From positions 2,046,001 through 2,110,000 of the forward strand of contig JACAAK010000006.1 of NCBI GenBank assembly GCA_025093985.1: a stretch of DNA of 64,000 bases. The letters run 5' to 3'. Both the position numbers and the translations under genes were made by a program. Position 1 is the stretch's first letter. Each line of letters starts with the position of its first letter. Positions 54,965 to 64,000 of the stretch are shown piece by piece. The notes beneath the pieces were generated by a model. That model did not search any database. It had not been told where the DNA came from and was given only the letters and a program-made list of their open reading frames with translations. Source of the stretch: Calvatia gigantea (Eukaryota > Basidiomycota > Agaricomycetes > Agaricales > Lycoperdaceae).

Positions 54965-56860
54965 GACGTTAAGTAGAACAAAGATGACCCTCATGAGGTG
55001 TTTGGTGGTAATTGTCAAAGACAAAAGTACACTGCTGCCTCATTTCGGTGGTCATTAGAAGTATGACGGCTGTGTAGTCCCTGTCGCTCCGATGAGAGGT
55101 GTCGAGGTGAGAAGCGAGAGACGAGGGATAACGGACGTGTTCGCCCGGCAGCAACCCTCGAGTGGTTTGCCAGCCCTCGTATACCTGCCACCAAAATCAC
55201 CAACTCAACTAGCGGCAATTCAGAACGATATTAGGGGCCAGAGTACCCACCAACGTTGTGTCACCACCGTCACTATCAACATTGCGTGTCCCCATGATCA
55301 TCGTCAAAGTTTCTGATGCGAGTCCGACGGACGAAGGACAGCAAGGACGGTAATAGAACATAAACCAAAATGGAAGGAAAGGACGGTTGATTGAACAAGG
55401 CGGGAGGTGCACAGTGAACAAGCCCGGAATAGAGGCTTGAGATGTCAGATATCCCCTTTATTCGAAGAAGAGACTCTCGAGCATAGAGGACCACCAGAAC
55501 AAGAAAGAAAAGGGAAAAAAGGCCACAAAATCACACCAAAGGAAAAAAACGTGAAAAAGAAAGAGATTAGCGAGGGCTCCTCAGGGGGGAAAATCGGACT
55601 CACCTCCACCGGCCTCTGCGTCTGTACCTTCCGGTTCCTCAGGCACGATACCTGGTCTTTCCGGATCCACGTTCCCATCATCTTCGCCGTCCACATCCAG
55701 GGCGGGACCAGAAGCTCTTGCACCCAAACCTTCACCAGGGTTTCTACCTTCGGCGGCATTGCTGTTAGCCCCCTCCTCGCTACCTTCGATCCCCCAGCCC
55801 GCCCCATCCTATCCCGAAGTCTTCTTCGAGGTTAGCATACGTACGGTAAAGCAAGCATGAGAATGGCGGATGGCGGGTTTCGAGGATAGGCCGGATGCGT
55901 TTACGGTTGTGAGCAGGCGAGGATCTTGAGAGGGAAAGGGGAGGGGTTTGGAGGTGGACAGATGCAACAGTCAGGTAAGCCTCGAGTCCCGATTTCTCCG
56001 GAGATTGGCCCTGCAAGTTGCCACTGTTGTGTGTAAGACTTCAAATATTTCTTCAAATATAGGAGCAGATAAAGTTAATAAATATCTATCCCTATTTGAT
56101 TTTAATTCTGGAAACTATGAGTGCTTTGATTTCTTGAACGCATTCGTGCCACTAAAGCGATCTAAGTTATTTAACAGGAGCGTATGAAATGAGGACGCAA
56201 GGACTCACTTAAAATCATCGACCCTATGCCACCACTCCCTTCCCTTCCAATCTCAGCTCTGATAATCCACGCCCAATTGCAATATATTCCCCCATTCTTA
56301 CTCTAGAACAGCCGATTCGCTGCACTCAACTTCACATGGTTCAAAAACGTACCTGAGCTCAACTTGATGCCTCTAAAGAAAAAATTTCCACCGCGTTCGG
56401 CCCATATTTCTGTGTGAACAGAAGAGGCGACTTTGGTCTGAAAACGAGCTTGCTGGAACTGAGAAAGCGGATGGCTGCAAGATCGAGACGAGAACGGCTG
56501 GTTTCGACCAAGACAGAAGACGGGGTTGCCCTCCCGGAAGTTGTTGCCAATGGAACTGAACTGGAGTGAACGGCAAGAGTCGAGGTGGGGTACGAAGCGT
56601 ATACCATATATCGGTGCGTAAGGGACTCGGGACTCAGATTGGAAGTAGCAGTCTGAGCTGAGGTTGGGCAGTGCTGCTGGGATTGGACCGCGGCGGCTAA
56701 AGCTTGGTTCTGGTTCACCTTGCCCGCTGAGGATGGGTCACCATCGCCGCTGCCATCGTCATCAGTCCTGCCTAGCTGGAGAACATTGGCTGGTGGAAGA
56801 GAGATGGCTGCGAGATGGTATACGTTGAGCGGCTGCACAGTGTTAGAATCAGTAATATAG
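54965..56860 (-). pseudogene. FHA/RING-type gene copy 5, decayed
   Basis: On the minus strand, 56850-56300 shows the N-terminal region LPPANVLQLGRTDDDGSGDG, then an FHA-type segment: VPHLDSCRSLQF in one frame, then SSVHTEIWAERGGNFF and SSGTFLNHVKLSAAN in another. 55920-55620 carries the RING C-terminal half: IRPILETRHPPFSCLLYRTY, then ANLEED and an acidic tail with DPERPGIV. The linker continues to about 54965. FHA recognises phosphothreonine and RING recruits E2. Frame breaks exclude a functional protein. This copy has no convergent NLR of its own; the glyoxal oxidase gene lies at its 3' side and an NLR starts 340 bp upstream in the opposite direction. Confidence 0.65.
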
Positions 56861-57202
56861 GTTATTAACTTAGAGATGCACTGTTCCACTAATCAAACGC
56901 CTCCTCGATGTTTTCAACGTCGGCCGCGATAACGGGGATCTTTCCGGTGGTATTTTATCGCTCCACATCCTTGGTTGCACCAGAACCGGACTGAAGATCT
57001 CATTGCCTCATCATAAACCGGGGGCATTCTACACAAAACCTGTGACGCTTGGGTAACCTGTATTAAGTGTCAGCCGCCCCTTATCAAAGGCACAGGTGGT
57101 AGTTGCATAGCTCACAGCTTCACCCTTTTCTTTCTCTTCACCTCCTCCCTTCCCCACATCCTTTGGGACCTCATCCGTCTTTCCCGCCAACATCTCAGAA
57201 AC

Positions 57203-59562
57203 ATGCAAAGATCAACGCTGCCGTTCGAGAACTGCAGGCCTCATCTTCAAGGACAACCTCGTTCTTGCTCTCGCCGAGGCGAGCTGATCGTATCGGACAC
57301 TGCGGAATTCTCTTCCAATGGTGAGCGCTTCCAACTCTTCCCCATTCCCGCTTGGAATTCATGCGGGTTCAGCAGTGGGCGCATGCGGCATTTTGTTTGG
57401 CTCCCGCGATTTTGTCATCAATAATTCTACGTTCAACGTCCAAGGAGAACGCGAGTTCAACGCTCCAGGTGGGTATACAGTGTACACTTTAATATTCCTG
57501 TCAACTAACAGCCCAATTTCCTGCAGGGATGAAAGCCCTTTCTAAGCACATCATTGTCGGTGCAGAACTGCGACTCTTCTGCTCGTGATCCCCCGCCTTT
57601 GTGCCATCCAGGTACACGCGTCCAGCTCGTTGGGAAGATCAGCGCATGGTTCCACAACAAGGGGCGACCAAAGGCTCTTCTGTGGCTGAGTGGGCCCGCT
57701 GGCGTTGGCAAATCCGCAGTAATCCAGACTCTCGCTTGAGTCCCTTGCCGAGTCCAAGTCCCTTGGGGCATCATTATTCTTTTCGAGGCTGAATGATCGG
57801 AAGGATCCTCAACGCGTCTTCATCACTGTCGCTTTCCAACTGTTGCGAGGATACCTACCTACCGAACTTACATCATCGACCAAATTGATCTCGATCCCAG
57901 TCTGTTGAACAAGGGGATGAAAGAGCAGTTTCGGACTTTCATTGCCGAACCATTCGGGAGCCAGGGGATTGGAAGCGGCGAGGGTCCCTTGGGGCATCTT
58001 GTTGGATGGGTTAGATGAATGCGACGGAGTGGACGAGCAATGCAGGATCGTGCAACTTATCAGTGAATTCGTTTTCAACTTTCCCCGCTCAGCCCTCGTC
58101 TAGGGCCATTGCCAGCCGGCCAGAAACCCGCATCAAAGCCACGTTTGCCAACAAGGCAGTTGCTCGGAGCCATTGGTCAGAGTACATACCAATCAACTCT
58201 ACCGAAGCCTGTCAGGACGTCGAGCACTACCTGAATGCTAGTTTCGAGGCAATGCGGGAACAGTATCCATATATTCCTTCGAACTGGCCAAGTGAAACCC
58301 AGTTCCTGAAGTTCGCCAACGGCGTATTGGGCCTTTTTGTCTTTGCGAGAACGGCGGCTCGTTTCATGGAAGACCCCAATCACGCCGATCCCATATCTCG
58401 ACTCAACCTGATCTTGTCTGTCATCGATCATTTGGACGTCCAAGTGACCGATGACCACCCTTTTGCACCCCTCAATGCGTTGTATACTCAGATCCTCACG
58501 TCTATCCCACCAACATTATGGGATACTACAAAACGAATTCTTGGATTTATTCTTTGTATGGCGTCTCGCCCTGCTCCTGACGGTCTTTCATACCCCTTCA
58601 GCTCTTCTAATCTTATGGGAGTATCTGTCATCCTGGGCCTTGAACAAAGTGTTGAGTACGGCTCTCTCCACAAGCTCCATTCCGTTTGTACAGTCCTCGA
58701 CTATCTAGCTCTTCTGAGAACATCTATCAGTTGACAATCAGCGATCAAAAAGTCATCCTGTCAACATGAGAGACAGGACATACAGCCCAGAGATCAAACA
58801 GGAAATTAGTAAAATTCTCTTGATGACGGCTAAGCCAGTAGAGTTCGGCGGTGTTGATTTGGCTTAGGATATCCCAGCATTCCGATCGATCTTGCTGAGA
58901 CTTGAAAGGCCCCCTCCCCCGCCGGGTCCTGAGGCTTCCAGATATGGCACAGTACAGGATGGATTCAGAATCCTGCTTGAGTTCATCGTAGAATATCAGT
59001 CTTGCACTTCCTGATAGCTGGGAAGTATATGCAGCGCATTCACTATCCCAAGGTTTACCAAGGTAAAGTTTATAGAGGCAGCGGGTGGTCTCGTCGATAG
59101 GTCCACCACTGGTCAATGAAAAAGTCCTTGGATCTGGTCGGATCCTTGAGGTAGTCACCGAAAGGAGCATGGAGAAATGACACCATGTGTATATGTGCAT
59201 CTTCCGGGTGTGGAAATTTGAACAAATTCGATTGCGGGATCTTAAGGTAGGCCACCTATATTGTGGAAGAAACCCCCCCTTTTACATCTCCCACGGCTTT
59301 GAAGGAAAATGGGCGGGAGCAGGAAGAGTGGTAAGAGATTAACATGGTTGATGTACGGTGCTAGATTCTCTCACTGAATCATCGCCTTTAGTCTCCAGAC
59401 TCTCCCTCTGCTCTGCAGACTTTCATAGTTGGGCTACAATCGCTTCAGCAAGATCTTCCTGGCAAGCCCGTTCTGGTTTGTGGAAGTACACCAGAAAAGA
59501 GGAATGCATTCATTCAATTTCTTGAGACCCGCGACTACTATTGTATTCCGTACCCCTATTAG
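57203..59562 (+). pseudogene. NLR (NACHT) copy with internal inversion and frameshifts
   Basis: Exon 1 begins MQRSTLPFENCRPHLQGQPR (57203). Exon 2 carries FVINNSTFNVQGEREF. Exon 3 starts at about 57529. Single-base changes break the frame near 57565, 57734, 57843, 57988 and 58100. Walker A survives only in a shifted frame. From 58100 to 58685 the NLR reads well (HWSEYIPINSTEACQDVE to LHKLHSV). Then 58686-59222 holds the following piece of the same gene in inverted orientation, and plus-strand coding resumes at 59223 (IRLRDLKVGHLYC). The last exon (LVCGSTPEKRNAF) ends YYCIPYPY with TAG at 59562. FHA/RING copy 6 faces it. Confidence 0.85.
58686..59222 (-). other. Inverted segment of NLR coding sequence
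   Basis: The minus strand here reads FKFPHPEDAHIHMVSFLHAP through DPTRSKDF, SQQDRSECWDILSQINTAEL and the intron start to SRG.YK. That is exactly the part missing between LHSV (ending 58685) and QIRLRDLKV (starting 59221). Flipping it restores the gene order. Short inverted pieces (TTTGT at 58685-58689, ACAAA at 59222-59226) mark the breakpoints. Confidence 0.85.
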
Positions 59563-59879
59563 TTCCTTATGCATACATGTATTCTCATTTCAGGAGCCTA
59601 GGGAAATGTACAAGCAGATACGCCCGGTCGTGGGCGCTTGCGCTAGTGAAACACAATAACATCAGTCTTTGAGTGTTTACAAGTTCACCCTATTGCCATT
59701 CTATGTTCAGCCATCAACTGAATGTGCATGACCCGATCAGAGGTTGAATTAGCACCTGAGTCCTACTTTATGGATTTTACCAGACCCCTTCACAAACTGA
59801 GCCATCTCATTTCAGTGAGTGCGCTCCAACTGAGAAGGTAACAAGAGGGTAAATGATCTGGAAAACTGGGAGATCAACC
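59563..59879. repeat. Shared NLR/FHA-RING 3' spacer
   Basis: No gene. It matches the spacer at 48798-49150 and, reversed, 5400-5620. It separates the NLR stop from FHA/RING copy 6. Confidence 0.6.
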
Positions 59880-62800
59880 TCGCACTAGCACTCCAAACAC
59901 TTCAGAAATTTCGAGAGCAAGAACAAATGCATTAGCCATGTACTCTTTACACCCCCTCCCCCCAACAACCACTACACAAAAATACAAAGCAACACTTGTG
60001 ATATGTACATCCAAAAAGAAAACCCAGAGCTTGCTTAATAAGTACCTCGACATAGCGTTCACCAGACAGTCAGGAAAAAAAAAAGAAAACATGGAGAGAG
60101 CAGGGGAGTGGCAGTTTGAGACGGGCGCTGCACTTCCAGATCCCAACCCGCGATCGTTTCACAAATATCCCAACAACCACAGCACACAACTAATCTGCAA
60201 CATGGCCAAAAGTCTCACATTGGTTTCCAGACTTACCGCCTCTGCTTCCCGCTAACGGCCTTCCCGTCAATCATCAGACTATCCACTACAACACCCAACT
60301 TCGTACCCTCTCCACCGCCACCAACAGCAACCCCTCCCAGCTGCCGCTGTCCACCCAAATTCGTCGGCACAAGGTAAATCACCCTGCACAGACGCACCCA
60401 ATCCTGCACCGAGTAACCCAGTGTCCGCCCAGGCCAGAACCTACAGTAGAGTCCAGCATTATTCGCGAATGGGTTGTTGGAGTTGGCACCGCCGGCGGCA
60501 GCAGTGGCAATGTTCGATGGGATAGGGAACGTAGAGGTACGGTTCGCCCAGTGGGCAGTGTTGGTGGTCACCGAAAAACGTGACAGACTATATGAACATC
60601 CATTTTCCGGCGGAAGATGGAGAACAGGAAGGACAACTGGGAAGGACGAAGGCAGTAGCCACACGCACGAAAGAATGGTCCATCCGTTTTCCTGTACGTT
60701 CAGTCCCCACCCCACCGACAGCCAAAAAAAAATTATTGTAAATAGTCTCACCCCAATGACGAGAGCCCATCGGAGTGGCCAAAACATGTAAACGGGTCAG
60801 AGGTAGATAAAAGGCGGCAAGATAAACATACCTCACACCTCATTTTGATGGTCTTCAAAAGACAAATACCATATGATCCCTACACCTGCAGTGAGAAGTG
60901 GAGATGTTGAACGGATTCAAGGTGACGAACACACCATATATTTGAGGGGCAAAAAGACAAGAAATAATACTAACTTACTGGCGTTTTTATGTAATCACGA
61001 GACAGTGAAAAAAGGTACAACCAATATTTGAAAAATACATTGTGTATTGATAAGCCAGAATCCCGTATTCCAACAGGAGGGGCAAGAGGCCGACAGACGA
61101 ATGAACAAGTTGGCTCAACGGCACCCCAGGGTGAGTGGTTTACTAGCTCCCATGTGCGCGAGACTCATCAGGCCACCAAAATTGCAATCTCAACCAATGG
61201 AGATACAAAGATCAGCGCCAAAAGTCAATGTGCCTGTCATCGTCCCTGCCATCGTCATAACCGCCAACGTTGATGATGCGGGTCGACGGACAACAGCAGT
61301 AATGGAACATAAACCAAAGCGAAAAAAGATAGGCGAACAAGGCGAAAAACGCGAAGTTAACAAAAACGGGAATATTCTGCCCCCATTGAATAGAGGCGTG
61401 AAGGGCCTGATGTTTCCTTTTTCTTTTCGAGGAGGGACTCTAAAGCATAGGGGGCTGAAGCAAGAGAAAAAAAAAAGGACCACAGGGTCATATCGAAGAG
61501 AAAAAAGTGAAAGCGAAAGGGACCGGCGGGAAGGAGAATCGGACACACTCTGCCAATCTCCACATCCCGCACCTTCAGACTCCTCACACATGGTGCCTAG
61601 TCTCTCCGGATCCACATTTATTCTATCGCCCTCACCCCAGTGCGAGACCAAGACCTTCAGGGCTTCCAAGACACGGGCTGTCGCCAATATTCAACTCACC
61701 TTTCGGCGGCATTTTTGTTCGCTTCGTGCTCACTGCCCTTGATCTCCCAAGCTCGTCTCATCTACTTCAACGATTCCTTCGAGGGTAATGGATGTACGAC
61801 AGAGCGGGCGAGAGTATAACGGATGGTGAATTTCGAGGATGGGTCGGTGCACTTGCAGTGGGATATATGCGAGCAGAGGACAATGAAAAGTGTTTGACGC
61901 GATTATTACGTTGAATGGGCCTGTTGGGAGCGTGTACTTGTGAGGAAAGGTAGGAGAGGAAAGAGGCGGCGAGACAGACAGATGCAGCAGTCGAGTATGC
62001 ATAGAGCTTTGATTTCTGAAGCTTGGCCCTGCAACGAGCACAGCAGGACACCAGAACAAGAAAGAAAAAGGTAGAAGACCACAAAGCCATATTGAAGAAA
62101 AACATTGCGGAAGGCAAAGGATCAACAAGAACAAGAGTCAGACCCACCTCCACCAGCCTCCCCACCCGCACCCTCCGGTCCCACAAGCACGACACCCGGC
62201 CCCTCCGGATCTACACCCATACTATCGTCCTCGCCTATTCACGCCTGGCGCAGGACCAGAAGCTCCTGCACCTGCACCATCGGCAGGTTCCTGTGGGCTT
62301 CGTCTACACTACCCTCAACCTCCCAACTCGCCTCGTCAATCGCAACATCTTCAAGGTTAGCATACGCCCGACAGAGCGGACACGAAAACGACAGATGGTG
62401 TGTTTCGAGAACAGGACGGATGCATTTGTAGTGGAATGTGTGCGAGCAAGGGGCGATGAAGAGTGCTTGATGGATCGTTACACTGGATAAACCTGTTGAG
62501 CAAAAACGTGAGCTTGTAAAAGGGGGAGGAGAGGGGTTGTGGGACGGATAAAATCAGATGCAGGAGTCGGCTATGTCTAGAGCTCTAATTTTTCTCAAGG
62601 CTGGTCCTGGGAGTTGATTGCCGTTGTGTGTGGGGAGTACGAGTGCTTTGAGGTTCTTAAGTGGATTCGTACTGCGAGAAACGATGAGGCCTAAGTACAT
62701 GGAAAGTTACGAAGGGACTTGCTTGAGGTCACCCGCCCCCCTGCTGTTATTCATGTCTAATTTAATCTTCACACTCTTGTAAATATCCTCCGTATCCCCC

Positions 62801-63330
62801 TGATAACTACAATACATTCCCATCCTTAACCCAAGGCGACCTACCCTCCATATTCGCCACTGTCAACCTCACGAGGTTCATAGAAGTGCCGGAACTCGGT
62901 TTGGTAACCCCAATGAAAAAAGTTCCTCCGGCTTCGACCCATATTTCAGCGTGCGCCCAATTAATGACTTTGGACCTGCCAAGAGCGTGTTTGCTGGGTT
63001 GAGAGGGTTGATAGCTGAGAGACCTAAACCGGAGCAGTCTGGGAGCGACCGACAGGGAGGGCGGGGTCGCCCTCTCGTAGAATGGGATGGAAGGGGAGTG
63101 AACGGCGAAAGTGGAGGTGGGGTACGAGCCGTATGCAATGTGTGAGAGCAATAGGATTGGGATTAGGATGGGTTGGGGGTGTTGGCGTATTGTTAGCGGT
63201 ATTGTTATTACTATGGTTCAATTGACCTCCTGCCGCAGGCGCCAGACCACTATGACCACCCCTCCCTCCAGACAAAAGTGTTGGGGATCCAGCGAGTGCC
63301 AGGGCAGCTTGAGTGGTAGAACGCTAAAGC
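59880..63330 (-). pseudogene. FHA/RING-type gene copy 6, with RING region duplicated
   Basis: The most complete copy, on the minus strand. 63230-62770 reads CIRLVPHLHFRRSLPFHPI, then (other frame) VINWAHAEIWVEAGGTFFIG, PSSGTSMNLVRLTVANMEGR and a TAG where Gln is expected, then EDIYKSVKIKLDM: an FHA domain. 62470-62110 reads ALFIAPCSHTFHYKCIRPVL, then SFSCPLCRAYANLED and an acidic tail: a RING lacking its first Cys pair. 61960-61540 is a second, more decayed RING plus tail. The linker follows at 61300-61190. The A/N/G-rich segment (60640-60240) reads IATAAAGGANSNNPFANNAG, then PTNLGGQRQLGGVAVGGGGE. By architecture it resembles Dma1/CHFR-like E3 ligases. It is broken by stops and frameshifts. 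Confidence 0.7.
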
Positions 63331-63439
63331 TTTGAATTCTACCTTGTGTAGCTATACTCATACCATCAACTCGCATGTATAAAGACTTACAAGTGCTTGG
63401 GCAATAAATAGCAACTAAATATGGATCGGTGCATTGCGG

Positions 63440-63910
63440 GTGGTGGTTGCCAAATGAACTGCACCAGGCGAACGTAACATCACCTCTGTCGGAAATTTCC
63501 GTTCAGTGCTTCACCCACTCAGGTCCCGTAGCCTTCTATCCACCCGTCAGTTTCCTAATTTCATTCTATCAAATCATTGGCCACTCCTCCCCCTGCAGTC
63601 TCTATGAATTAGTGACATAGCAGATCTACGCGAGGACCAAGGCACCCTTCGAAAAAGGCGCATACAAAGGAGTTCCCCTTAAAGATATCTCGCCCTGGGC
63701 GAGTAGTCAATAGAGCCTCTCTTCCCTTAGTAAGTCTTTGCTCGTCGTCTTCCATCCATTTGAGCTCACCTGTGCTACGGCACAATAGCCAGTGACTGCC
63801 TGAACTCTTCCCGGCGAACTTGGGAACCAGCTCCTCCCACAACTTTCCTCCGGGTCTATTGCCACGCTGTGTGCCTCTATCAGGGACTCGTGATACGGTC
63901 ACTTTGGGTG
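63440..63910 (-). pseudogene. Conserved block upstream of FHA/RING copy 6 (GELKWMED block)
   Basis: A 97-codon minus ORF (63902-63609) reads STGELKWMEDDEQRLTKGRE and ends FFEGCLGPRVDLLCH. The copies at 8880-9140 and 51827-52060 share these parts. The flank 63440-63620 matches 51640-51840. The ORF is longer here than in the other copies and may be the least damaged version. No known domain is recognised. Confidence 0.5.
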
Positions 63911-64000
63911 AGATGAGCGGCTTGTCCCTTGAACCTGAATTAACATACTTATATTTCCTCAGTGATAGAACTGCTTTCCAGATATGCGACGCGTACCGCA

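Noticed and set aside
61047..61742. 231-codon plus ORF
   Set aside because: It is antisense to the linker and second RING region of FHA/RING copy 6, with low-complexity composition and no domain.

Overview
The window looks like nuclear DNA of a mushroom-forming basidiomycete (Agaricomycetes). Introns are short (about 45-80 nt) with GT...AG ends, intron-rich housekeeping genes are recognisable, LTR retroelement remains are present, and there is a multicopy family of NACHT NTPases (NLR-like) of the kind expanded in these fungi. No tRNA, rRNA or CRISPR array was found.

Layout. 1-2.5 kb: broken Ty3/gypsy gag plus its LTR (minus strand), inserted against a 1.76 kb tract with no CpG at all. 3.4-12 kb: two convergent pairs, each a decayed FHA/RING-type gene (plus) facing an NLR (minus). 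The first NLR (5622-8196) is the only intact copy, 798 residues in four exons. 12-17.5 kb: a berberine-bridge-type oxidase relic, an intact O-methyltransferase, a long-TIR DNA element and a methyltransferase relic. 18-34 kb: a graveyard of NLR copies (two solo LTRs, one large internal deletion, nonsense mutations, a MITE insertion), a berberine-bridge-type oxidase pseudogene, a Dot5-like peroxiredoxin and its relic, and a secreted-protein gene. 35-39 kb: a SAM methyltransferase and succinate dehydrogenase iron-sulfur subunit (sdhB). 41-64 kb: three more convergent NLR(plus)/FHA-RING(minus) pairs, an extra FHA-RING copy, and a glyoxal oxidase gene.

Main idea. NLR and FHA/RING-type genes recur as a two-gene convergent cassette with a shared 3' spacer. 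There are at least three such cassettes on the right (41.2-45.3, 46.4-52.1, 57.2-63.9 kb) and two in mirror orientation on the left (3.4-8.2, 8.9-12.0 kb). FHA plus RING is the architecture of Dma1/CHFR-like E3 ubiquitin ligases. The repeated pairing therefore suggests an NLR sensor linked to a ubiquitin-ligase-like partner, amplified and then mostly pseudogenised. The layout is seen in the sequence; the functional link is inference. The NLRs lack WD40, ankyrin or TPR repeats and end instead in a short conserved C-terminal module finishing in YYCIPYPY.

Several otherwise conserved genes (peroxiredoxin, glyoxal oxidase, one NLR, one methyltransferase) carry single-base frameshifts. These may be real decay or assembly indels.
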